A DNA stretch of 64,000 bases from NCBI RefSeq assembly GCF_005144585.1, contig NZ_SSMQ01000062.1, forward strand, positions 1-64,000, in the 5' to 3' direction. Position 1 is the first letter of the stretch, and every line of letters begins with the position of its first letter. Positions 1 through 7,148 of this stretch are shown here, piece by piece. A model generated the notes under the pieces. The model did no database searches and was not told where the DNA came from. It saw only the letters and a list, made by a program, of their open reading frames with translations. A program made the position numbers and the translations under genes. The stretch comes from Polyangium fumosum. GTDB lineage: Bacteria > Myxococcota_A > Polyangia > Polyangiales > Polyangiaceae.

Positions 1-95
1 CCCCCGGCTCCGTCACCATCAGTCGCGGCCTGGAACGCCTAGCTCCCGCAGCAGAGATGCTGCGCGTCCTCAGGGAGAATGGGCTCGTAAGATGA
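1..95 (+). CDS. C-terminal end of an unidentified protein, cut by the window edge
   Basis: Reading from base 3 gives an uninterrupted frame of about 30 residues ending at a TGA at 93-95. The peptide contains SRGLERLAPAAEMLRVLREN, an amphipathic helical tail with GC-rich third positions. The start lies outside the window. It cannot be assigned to a family; a transposase tail is possible but unsupported. The hairpin element that begins near base 107 follows the stop almost directly. Confidence 0.35.
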   Translation, partial: PGSVTISRGLERLAPAAEMLRVLRENGLVR

Positions 96-106
96 GACCA
101 GTGCTC

Positions 107-384
107 AGGGCACGGCCTGGACCGAGGATGGAAGAACTGCGCATTGCGCAGTTCTTCCAACGGGCCGGTGGCAAGACCATGGAGGTGGGTTTCGAGCCGG
201 CGACGGGCACGCTGCCGGCTAAACCTGCAGCGCCGTGGCCGTAGTGGGCAGGATCGTCGCCAGTCTTGCCACCGGCTGTTCGATGAACTGCGCGGAGCGC
301 AGTTCATCGGGCCTGGGTCCAGCCCCTGGCTGGTCCGGGTCCAGGGGCGGACAGCCCCTGGTGGGGCCTGGGGCAAAGCCCCAG
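107..384 (+). repeat. Composite intergenic hairpin element, copy A (nearly full length)
   Basis: This element contains, in order: a 31-bp dyad (TGGAAGAACTGCGC, 3-nt loop) at 129-159; a core bounded by inverted GGTGGCAAGACC / GTCTTGCCACC ends at 163-276; a 29-bp dyad (CGATGAACTGCGC arms) at 281-309; and three further hairpins at 319-333, 341-361 (loop GGACA) and 368-384 (loop AAA). The same order appears inverted at 13955-14284, and half copies lie at 48741-48863 and 61072-61197. Beyond the first dyad this copy matches copy B only to about base 107, so its left arm is truncated. The last hairpin ends 16 bases from the stop codon of the minus-strand ATPase gene. Short ORFs inside it are not credible genes. 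Confidence 0.85.
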
Positions 385-400
385 CGCGGCGCCGCGACCG

Positions 401-2386
401 TCAGAGATCCATCTTGAGCAGCCGGCCCTCTGGCTTTGAGGCGTCGAGCAGCGGGAACAGGAGGTAGGGCTCCTTCTGCATTTCCTTTGGCGGCGGGGCT
501 GTCGTGGTCACGACGTACTGGAAGGCGAGCGACCCGTTTGCGCTCTCCTCCAGGTGGCGTGCGTAGAGGAACAGCCGTTCGTAGATGCGCCCGTCCATGT
601 CGGCTTCGCGTGGGCCGTCGTGGACGAGCAGCCCTGGGAGTTGACCGTGACCGTCCATCGAGAGCTTCATCGCGGCGAGGTCGAAGGCGAGCAGCTTGAT
701 GGTCTGCATCGCTGCGCCGTCTCGCTCACCTCGGTCCTCGACGCGTAGCTCTAGCCGCCGGCCCTTCACCTCGACGCGTGCTTCCACGTGGTCGCCGAGC
801 AGCGCGCGCACGACGTCGCGGAACCGCTCCGAGATTCGCGCTTCGGCCTCCTCCTGCTCGCGCCGCAGCGCGGCTTGCCGCTCCGAGGAGGCTTTCACCT
901 CGTCCGTCACCACGGCGAGCCGCTCCGTGTTTGCGTCGGCTTCGCGCTCGGCGGCCGTCATGTAGTCGTAGAGCCGCTCGACCTCCTCGATCGCTGCTCG
1001 TTCCCGCGCGATGCGCTTCTCCTCGGCGGACAGCGCGCTTCGCCGCCGTGTATGCTCGGCTGCCGCTTCTTTCTGCGCGGCCCGCGCCTCCGCGAGCGTC
1101 CGCTTCGCCTCCATCACCGCCTCGGCGAGCGCCTTCTTCCCCTCGCGCGTCATCGGCGCTGCTGCTGGATGCGAAGCTGCGAGCGGACATCCCTTCGCCA
1201 TCGCCACGTCGAGCGGCACGCTGCACAGGCCTGCGCGCATCGGCAGCGGCGCGGGCGCGCCTTCCTCGGCCTCGCGCTTCTTCTCGCTTGGCCGCTTTGC
1301 CTCCTCGCGACGCGCTTCTGCCTCGCGCAGCGCTTCGACCCGCGCGCCGCACGCCTCGGCCGCTTGCCGCGCGGCGTCCTCGGCTTGCTCCACCTCGAGC
1401 GCTTGCGCCGCGAGCGCCTCCTCTGCGGCCGCGAGGCTCGCCTTCCGCCTCGTCACGGTCTCGCGGAAGCGCGCGGCGAAGAGCGGTCCTGCGTCGTTCG
1501 TGTCGTCCTCGACCCCGAGCAACCGCGCGAGCCTGCGCCGATCCTCCGCGGCCCGATCTGCGAGCCTCGGCGCCCTCTCTTCGAGGCCTTGCTTCTCCAG
1601 CGCGAGATCCTCGTAGCGACGTTGCGCCTCGCTCTCCTCGTCCGACATGAGCGCGCAGAGCGCTCGCAGCACCACGTGCCGATCGTCGAGCACGAGCCGC
1701 GGGCTCTCCGACTCGCTCGATGGATCCCGCCACTCCACGAGCCCCGCGAACCGTGACTCCTGATCCCGCGTCAGCCACGGCAGCACGTGCTCCCACGCGA
1801 TGGGCTCCCGCTGGTGCGGCAGCTCCTTCACCGGCACGGGCTCCATCACCACGCGCCGGATGTCCGCGAGAAAGTCCTGGTAGCCGCCGCGCCCGCGCTC
1901 GGCGAGCGCCTCGGCGAACGAGAGCCCGCGCGCCGCGAACGGATGCAGGCCGAGGCCAAAGGGCCGCCCCACGATCCAGCGCTCGTCCCCGACGACGATC
2001 GTCGCCACGACCCAGCCCTCGGGCAGCGCCTCGCGGATCTTGTCCTGCCCGCGCGCGGTGCCGAAGCGCTGCTCGCCGAGTAGGTAGCGCAGCATGCGGC
2101 AGAACGTCGTCTTGCCGGCCGTGTGCCCCGTGATTTGCCCGTCGCCGAGCCGGTTCTCCACGTCCTCGGGCGTGGGCGGGGCCCAGAGCACGTTCAGGCC
2201 TTTGCGCAGCGTGATGTGCCGGAGGATCGAGGCCTCGGACGCGTCGTACTCGCGGAGCAGCCAGACCTCGGCCACCCAGACGAGCGGCTCGGAGCGGCCC
2301 GTCTTGATTGGCGCGGACGGAGGCGGCGGGGCGGGGGGCTCGAAACCTCCGAAGAGGTCGAGCTGTTGCATGCGGCGCTTGGTCAT
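401..2386 (-). CDS. SMC/RecN-like coiled-coil ATPase (resembles DUF2326-type ATPases)
   Basis: The 661-residue protein has a P-loop, GHTAGKTTF, near residues 86-95 and a long charged Ala/Glu/Arg-rich coiled coil from about 250 to 530. A C-terminal lobe carries HDGPREAD near residue 588, where SMC-type ATPases have Walker B and the D-loop. It is therefore probably a head-coil-head ATPase working on DNA or a partner protein. Related ATPases occur in DNA repair and in ABC-three-component conflict systems, but that assignment is inference. The start is the first ATG, preceding LDLFGGF. The acidic gene at 2475-3248 lies 88 bases upstream on the same strand and is probably co-transcribed. Hairpin element A lies directly beyond its stop. 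Confidence 0.72.
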   Translation of the reverse strand: MTKRRMQQLDLFGGFEPPAPPPPSAPIKTGRSEPLVWVAEVWLLREYDASEASILRHITLRKGLNVLWAPPTPEDVENRLGDGQITGHTAGKTTFCRMLRYLLGEQRFGTARGQDKIREALPEGWVVATIVVGDERWIVGRPFGLGLHPFAARGLSFAEALAERGRGGYQDFLADIRRVVMEPVPVKELPHQREPIAWEHVLPWLTRDQESRFAGLVEWRDPSSESESPRLVLDDRHVVLRALCALMSDEESEAQRRYEDLALEKQGLEERAPRLADRAAEDRRRLARLLGVEDDTNDAGPLFAARFRETVTRRKASLAAAEEALAAQALEVEQAEDAARQAAEACGARVEALREAEARREEAKRPSEKKREAEEGAPAPLPMRAGLCSVPLDVAMAKGCPLAASHPAAAPMTREGKKALAEAVMEAKRTLAEARAAQKEAAAEHTRRRSALSAEEKRIARERAAIEEVERLYDYMTAAEREADANTERLAVVTDEVKASSERQAALRREQEEAEARISERFRDVVRALLGDHVEARVEVKGRRLELRVEDRGERDGAAMQTIKLLAFDLAAMKLSMDGHGQLPGLLVHDGPREADMDGRIYERLFLYARHLEESANGSLAFQYVVTTTAPPPKEMQKEPYLLFPLLDASKPEGRLLKMDL

Positions 2387-2474
2387 GACTTCGAGGGCGG
2401 GTGCGCGACGCTACCCCACGTCTTCGCGACTGTCTCTCCGGAAAGGTGGTCCTCGGGCCGCGGCCGCGCGCCGG

Positions 2475-3248
2475 CTACTCCTTCAGCGCGAGCAGGGTCC
2501 GATCGAGCGCATCGGCCATCTTGGTGAGTTCCTCTACCGTCACGCCGAGCTCCTTGCTTGCCCTCGCGTCGGAGACGGCACCATCCTCCACGAGCAGGGC
2601 CGCGTACCGCTGCGCGAGCTTCGAGGACCGCTGGAGGGTCCCGCGCAGATCGAGGGAGAGCTCCGGGTCGTTCATGAGCCCTTCGAGGGAGGCGAGCACG
2701 CGGAGCGCGCGCACCTGGCCCGGCACCTCCTTCGTCTTGCCCTGGAGGGCCCCGAGCACCGGGGAATCGTCGTCGTCGTCGTCGTCCTCGTCGCCGTCGA
2801 ACCCTGGCAGCCCGCGTTTCGTCTCGATCCGGGCGAGCATCTCCTCGACGGGGACGAGCGGCACGTCGTTCGGGAAGACGAGCGCGCCTTCGCCGGCGCG
2901 CGGCAGGAGGTAACGCAAGGTCGAGACGAGTCCGCGGCAGGGGCCCACCTCGAGGTCGGACGCCTGGTCGAGGGTGATGACGGACTTGCAGGCGCGGTAG
3001 CGCGCGAGGATGGGCTTCGGGAGCGGGCGCTTGGCGAGCGCGTACGCGGCTTGGAGCTCGGCGACGGGCGGGATCTCGCCGCCGGCCGCGACCTCGGGGA
3101 CCGTCTCGTCTTCGTCGATCCGCTCGACGTGTTCGTCGATGTAGGCCTCGAGGTGACGTTCGTACTCGTCGGCGAGCGCGGAGAGCGCGCGGGGCGAGAG
3201 GGGGCTGTAGAGGAACCAGGTGGCGCTCACGAAGCCGTCCCATACCAC
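2475..3248 (-). CDS. Uncharacterised acidic protein, partner of the coiled-coil ATPase
   Basis: This 257-residue protein starts at GTG with a GGAG about 11 bases upstream. No domain was recognised. It begins with a hydrophobic, aromatic stretch (FVSATWFLYSPLS) and a helical Glu-rich segment. An Asp tract (GDEDDDDDDD) lies near residue 155, followed by a helical C-terminal region. The ATPase gene follows 88 bases downstream on the same strand, so the two are likely one unit. The acidic tract could mimic nucleic acid or bind a basic partner, but nothing in the sequence proves this. An overlapping longer frame is Arg/Ala-rich and reads as a shadow. Confidence 0.6.
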   Translation of the reverse strand: MVWDGFVSATWFLYSPLSPRALSALADEYERHLEAYIDEHVERIDEDETVPEVAAGGEIPPVAELQAAYALAKRPLPKPILARYRACKSVITLDQASDLEVGPCRGLVSTLRYLLPRAGEGALVFPNDVPLVPVEEMLARIETKRGLPGFDGDEDDDDDDDSPVLGALQGKTKEVPGQVRALRVLASLEGLMNDPELSLDLRGTLQRSSKLAQRYAALLVEDGAVSDARASKELGVTVEELTKMADALDRTLLALKE

Positions 3249-3490
3249 GGGACGGGCTCCGCGCGAGCGGAAGCGGGCGGGGAAGCGCTGCTCGGGTGGG
3301 CGGTTCCTTCCTCGGCGGGGGGGTTCGAGGCGGAGCGCGGCGCGGCGGGCAGGGCCGGGGGCTGGTTCGTCAGGACCGCCTGGCGCGCTCGTGGAGGGCC
3401 CGCCGCGGCATCCTGGATCACGCCGCCGAAACGCATGGAACGTTGCGAGGCCCCTACGCCGCGGATAGCTTGCGCACGGTGAACGAAGCG

Positions 3491-4231
3491 ATGGCCAGGT
3501 TTTGCTGGTACGAGCTCAGGACCACCGACACGGGCGCGGCGCAGGCGTTTTACGCGGACGTGCTCGGGTTTCAGATGCGAGACACCCCGGGCGGCAGCCT
3601 GTTTTTCCGTGGGGATCAGGCGGTCGCCGGATGTTCCCCCTTGCCCGAGCGCGCCGCGGCCCGGGGCGCTCCGGCGCATTGGCTCGGGCATATCGGCGTG
3701 CGGGATGTCGAGGGCCTTTCGCGTCGTATCCTCGCGCAGGGAGGGGAGCCGCTCGGACCGACGCGCACGCTGGAAGGCGGCGCGACGCGCGTGATCCTGC
3801 GGGACCCGTTCGGCTCGGTCCTCGCGCTCGTCTCGCCGGGCCACGCCGCGAGCACGGGCGTCGTCGTGTGGCATGACCTCAACACGCGGGATCATGCGCG
3901 CGCCTGGGCCCTGTATTCGGAGCTCTTCGGCTGGAGGGCGACCGAGACGGAGGAGCTCGATCCGGAGTTCGGCCTGTATGCGAAGTTCTCGTGGGACGAA
4001 GGGGGCGCGAGCGTGGGCGGCATGGTCAGCAGCGCGCGGCTGCCGCATATCCATCCGCATTGGCTCTTTGCTTTCCACGTGGAGGACCTCGACGAGGCCC
4101 TCGCCAAGGTGAACGCGCGCGGAGGCAAGGTGCTCGCCCCGCGAAAGCTCCCGAGCGGGGAGCGGATCGCGGCGTGCGAGGATGCGCAGGGCGCCGCGTT
4201 TGCCCTGCATGCGTCCGCGCCGCGCGCCTAG
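3491..4231 (+). CDS. VOC family protein with two glyoxalase-like domains
   Basis: The 246-residue protein has two VOC (vicinal oxygen chelate) half-domains. The first, about residues 1-118, begins FCWYELRTTDTGAAQAFYAD and ends PFGSVLALV. The second, about 125-245, begins VVWHDLNTRDHARAWALYSE and ends DAQGAAFALH. This tandem layout matches the CFP32/glyoxalase-like group, in which each half starts with a W-x-(E/D)-L strand and ends in a D(P/A)xG motif. The substrate is unknown. The ATG at 3491 begins the first domain; a GTG at 3479 in frame is an alternative. The frame opens upstream to 3296, but that extension is Arg/Gly-rich and unlike the family. Confidence 0.85.
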   Translation: MARFCWYELRTTDTGAAQAFYADVLGFQMRDTPGGSLFFRGDQAVAGCSPLPERAAARGAPAHWLGHIGVRDVEGLSRRILAQGGEPLGPTRTLEGGATRVILRDPFGSVLALVSPGHAASTGVVVWHDLNTRDHARAWALYSELFGWRATETEELDPEFGLYAKFSWDEGGASVGGMVSSARLPHIHPHWLFAFHVEDLDEALAKVNARGGKVLAPRKLPSGERIAACEDAQGAAFALHASAPRA

Positions 4232-4352
4232 AACATCGATAGGTTCCAGGGATCGGTCTGCGGCGGGAGGTCCGGCGCCCTGGATACGTCCGGAGACGCA
4301 GGTTTCGGGCGCGCGAGGGTGGGAAAGCGTTCGAAGGGGCGCGGGAGAACGT

Positions 4353-4610
4353 GACGCGCGGGTGTTCGAACGTTTGGAGACCCTCGCGCGACGAGGACGC
4401 GCGGGTGTTACGACGTCCCGACAGCCCGAGGCGAACGTGACGCGCGGGTGTTCGACCGTTTGGAGACCCTCGCGCGACGGTGACGCGCGGGTGTTCGACC
4501 GTTTGGAGACCCTCGCGCGACGAGGACGCGCGGGGGTTCGAACGCCTGGAGACCCTCGCGCGACGATGACGCGCGGGGGTTCGACCGTTTGGAGACCCTC
4601 GCGTCAGGGC
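4353..4610 (+). repeat. 43-bp tandem repeat array, six units
   Basis: Six consecutive 43-bp units start at 4353, 4396, 4439, 4482, 4525 and 4568, each beginning GACGCGCGGG(T/G)GTT. Five are close matches, sharing TTTGGAGACCCTCGCG in the second half; unit 2 keeps the first 14 bases but is rearranged after that. The period is not a multiple of three, so successive units fall in different frames and the array is unlikely to be coding. It lies between the VOC stop and the CusF-like start. The flank 4232-4352 contains diverged fragments of the same words (GCGCGGGAGAAC, CGTTCGAA) but no gene. Confidence 0.9.
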
Positions 4611-4682
4611 GGAAGCACACCGATGCGTCGTGCCGCACGCGGCGCAGGTGTTCGGCACCAGCCACCGAGGCTCTTCCGCCCC

Positions 4683-4772
4683 CGCTGCCGCGTCCGCCTC
4701 CGCTGCCGCGTGCGCCCCCGCTGCCGCGTCCGCCTCCGCTGCCGCGTGCGCCTCCGCTTCGGATTCCGCCTT
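4683..4772 (+). repeat. 18-bp (36-bp higher-order) tandem repeat upstream of the CusF-like gene
   Basis: Four 18-bp units start at 4683, 4701, 4719 and 4737 with the consensus CGCTGCCGCGTSCGCCTC. A fifth degenerate unit follows at 4755. Units alternate between GTCC and GTGC forms, giving a 36-bp period. In one frame they would encode a Pro/Leu/Arg repeat and in another an Ala/Ser/Cys repeat. Both precede the lipoprotein signal of the next gene, so translation is not supported. Confidence 0.8.
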
Positions 4773-4804
4773 CGCTTCTGCCTCCTCGGTGGTACAGCAT
4801 CCGC

Positions 4805-5173
4805 ATGCGCGTGATCTCCCTACATCGAACGAGCCCGGCGGTCCTCGCGACCGCCTTGGCGACGCTGCTCGCGGCCGCGCCTGCCTGTTCGCGCTCGCAG
4901 GAGCAACCCAGCGGCGGGGCTGTCCCGACCGCCGCCCCGAGCGCGACGTACACGACGCGCGGCAAGGTGCGCGCGATCGGCGAGAAGAAGGACAACATCA
5001 CGATCGCCCACGAGGACATCCCCGGCTACATGAAGGCGATGAGCATGATGTTCGAGGTCGCCAAGCCCGAGCTCCTGCGCGACGTGAAGGTCGGCGACGA
5101 GGTGTCGTTCACGTTCTCGGACCGCGACGGGCGCCTCTTCGTCGAGTCGATCTCGGCCGCAGCTCCGAAGTAG
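4805..5173 (+). CDS. CusF-like periplasmic copper-binding lipoprotein
   Basis: The 122-residue precursor begins with a signal peptide (MRVISLHRTSPAV...) ending in the lipobox LAAAPAC, so it is probably a lipid-anchored periplasmic protein. The mature part is a single small beta-barrel domain, about residues 48-118. It carries HEDIPGYMKAMSMMFEV, matching the HxxIPGxMxAMxMxF pattern of CusF/copper-binding efflux-accessory proteins, where His and Met residues hold Cu(I). The family hands copper to efflux pumps, though no pump is visible here. A multicopper oxidase lies 2 kb downstream. The start is placed at the signal peptide, not at upstream starts that would translate the 18-bp repeat. Confidence 0.8.
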   Translation: MRVISLHRTSPAVLATALATLLAAAPACSRSQEQPSGGAVPTAAPSATYTTRGKVRAIGEKKDNITIAHEDIPGYMKAMSMMFEVAKPELLRDVKVGDEVSFTFSDRDGRLFVESISAAAPK

Positions 5174-5275
5174 TCAGGGGGTGTCTCGAAGGGCCCGTTT
5201 GTCTCGGCCTTTTTCGACCCTCGACGCAACAAAACCAGCCTGTTCCCCGCCACTTCCTGTGGTATCGTCTCCTGT

Positions 5276-6043
5276 GTGAAGCTCTTCGCGCCCGGTCCTT
5301 TCCAGGCTCATCAGCTCCGCTCCGGGGATCCGTACGAGCTCTCGAAGGGTCATCCTGTCCTGTGTCTGCCGACGGGCGGGCGCGGCGCGCGGGCGAACCT
5401 GCTCGGGGGCACGGTGCTGGAGACGGATCCGGCCGTCGAGCAGGCGGGCGTGGACGCTGGATTCACGCCGGAGCCGGGAGTGATGCGGGCGCCGGACGTG
5501 GCCGTGGGCAACGTGCCGGACGTGGCCGGCTGGGTGCAGGGGGCGCCGCCGCTCGCGGTGGAGTATGCGGATCGCGGCCAGGACGAGGAGGAGCTGCAGT
5601 CGAAGATCGCCGAGCTCCTCGCGGCGGGCACGCAACACGTGTGGGTCGTGCGGCTGATGGGCCCGCGAAGGGTCGAGGTGTACACGCCGGGGCAGAAGCT
5701 TCGGACCCTGGGGCCGGGCGAGTCCCTCGTGGCGCCGGGGATTCTGAAGAACGCGGTTCCCGTCGAGGCCCTGTACGACCGCGAGGCCGCGCACGAGGTC
5801 ACGCTGCGCAACCTCTTGCAGCGCCGCGGCTACGAGAGCCTGGAGGCCGTGCGGGAGGTGGGGCGGGAGGAGGGGGAGCTCGCCCACGCGCGGGCGGTCC
5901 TCCGCCGGCAGCTCGGCAAGCGCGGGATGACGCTCGACGCAGCCCAGGACGCGCGCATCGACAGGACGGCGGACCTCGCGACCCTCGACCGCTGGCTCGA
6001 TCAGGCCCTCGTCGCGAAGACCACCGACGAAGCCCTGCGCTGA
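5276..6043 (+). CDS. Uma2 family protein (restriction-endonuclease fold, DUF820)
   Basis: The 255-residue protein starts at GTG. It has the Uma2/DUF820 layout: a conserved APDVAV segment near residue 82, LAVEYADR near 101 (catalytic Glu of the PD-(D/E)xK fold), then ELQSKIAELLAAGTQHVWVV, where the Lys and the Gly-x-x-x-V-W strand are typical. The last 70 residues are a helical tail common in myxobacterial and cyanobacterial members. Family members are predicted nucleases that occur in many copies in such genomes, and their biological role is unknown. It appears to be a single-gene unit. The convergent lectin-like gene ends 4 bases beyond its stop. Confidence 0.82.
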   Translation: MKLFAPGPFQAHQLRSGDPYELSKGHPVLCLPTGGRGARANLLGGTVLETDPAVEQAGVDAGFTPEPGVMRAPDVAVGNVPDVAGWVQGAPPLAVEYADRGQDEEELQSKIAELLAAGTQHVWVVRLMGPRRVEVYTPGQKLRTLGPGESLVAPGILKNAVPVEALYDREAAHEVTLRNLLQRRGYESLEAVREVGREEGELAHARAVLRRQLGKRGMTLDAAQDARIDRTADLATLDRWLDQALVAKTTDEALR

Positions 6044-6047
6044 CCCT

Positions 6048-7100
6048 TCACGGAAACGTCCCGCACGGCGTCGTCGATTTCCCCTCGGACCACTCGGCCG
6101 GCAGGGGTCCGGCCACCTTCACGGTGAACGTCGCGTTTCCCTCGTTGTTGCGCGGGTCCGCGTCGTTCAGCCCCACCCACACGAGCCCGGGCGTGCGGGC
6201 CACGAAACGCGCGCAGGGCGCCACGATCGCCCCCATCCGCGCGTCGCCGCCGCCCACCACGGCAATGCCGGCGCCGTGCGGCGCGGACCGGAACGGCTCG
6301 TTGTCGAAGTTCGGGTCGTGCGGCTCGTTCTCGAAATACCCGCGCGGATCGATCCATGCGCCGCGCCCCGTGCCGATCCGGTATTGCCCGCGCGCCGCGA
6401 TCTCGACCACCTCGCCCGCGCGAATCGGCCGGAGCGACACCAGCGCGCCGCCGGCTTGCGCCGTCACCGCCGCCTCGGCCGTCTCCATCGGGTTCGTATA
6501 CGCCAGCACGGCGAGATCCATCCGCATCACGCCCCCGCCGCGCATTGAAAACACGGGCCGCGTCGCCTGCGCCGCGAGCAGCTCCTGCCGGCCGAGCTTC
6601 ACCCCGCCGATGATCTCCGCAGACGCCCCGTCCCGATCCACCACCGCCAGCGTGATGCCCTCGGCCGGGATCGAATTCGTCGGGATCACGAATTCGCCGT
6701 TGAATGTGGCTTGCATGGCGTCGTGCGCGGTCGGCGTCTGGTAATGGGCCGCGCTGCCCACGCCGAGCAGCACCACGAGATCGGGCAGCCGCGGGTCGGC
6801 GTTCGCGGGCCGCGGGCGCGGCTCGATGGGGCAAAGGGCCTCGGCTCCTTTGCCCGTGATCGGATCGGTCGTGGCCATCACGCGGCCGAGCATGCCGCAG
6901 GCCGTGCCGTCGGTCGGCTGGGGCTCGATGTCGTCCCAGGGCACCTCGGTGCCCGGCCGGTACGGCGTGACTTCCACCGTGTCGACGCGGACGACGAGCC
7001 AGGGCGGCTCCTTCCAGGCACTCGGGGTCCCGGGCTCCCCCATCGGCTCGGCGCAGGCCGCGGCGAGGAGCACGAGCGAAACGAATCCGATCCGGCGCAT
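6048..7100 (-). CDS. Lipoprotein with C2-like and LecA (PA-IL)-like domains
   Basis: The 350-residue precursor has the signal MRRIGFVSLVLLAAAC, with a lipobox Cys at residue 16. Residues about 32-200 resemble a C2-like sandwich: PWLVVRVDTVEV at the start, DPRLPDLVVLLGVG, then LAVVDRDG. Residues about 225-345 resemble the galactose-binding lectin LecA of Pseudomonas: a V(V)EIAARGQYRIGTGRG start and a terminal WVGLNDADPRNNEGNATFTV. The latter parallels the LecA ligand loop with Asn/Asp and the NNxGxFxV end. It is probably a surface or periplasmic carbohydrate-binding lipoprotein. The multicopper oxidase gene lies immediately upstream on the same strand (48 bases), so they may form a unit. Confidence 0.65.
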   Translation of the reverse strand: MRRIGFVSLVLLAAACAEPMGEPGTPSAWKEPPWLVVRVDTVEVTPYRPGTEVPWDDIEPQPTDGTACGMLGRVMATTDPITGKGAEALCPIEPRPRPANADPRLPDLVVLLGVGSAAHYQTPTAHDAMQATFNGEFVIPTNSIPAEGITLAVVDRDGASAEIIGGVKLGRQELLAAQATRPVFSMRGGGVMRMDLAVLAYTNPMETAEAAVTAQAGGALVSLRPIRAGEVVEIAARGQYRIGTGRGAWIDPRGYFENEPHDPNFDNEPFRSAPHGAGIAVVGGGDARMGAIVAPCARFVARTPGLVWVGLNDADPRNNEGNATFTVKVAGPLPAEWSEGKSTTPCGTFP

Positions 7101-7148
7101 GCCCCACCGTACGCCAGAACGAGCGGGAAGGGTAGGGGACGCGCCGCC

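Noticed and set aside
4353-4610. Possible CRISPR array
   Set aside because: The 43-bp units follow each other directly with no spacers, and no cas gene is present.
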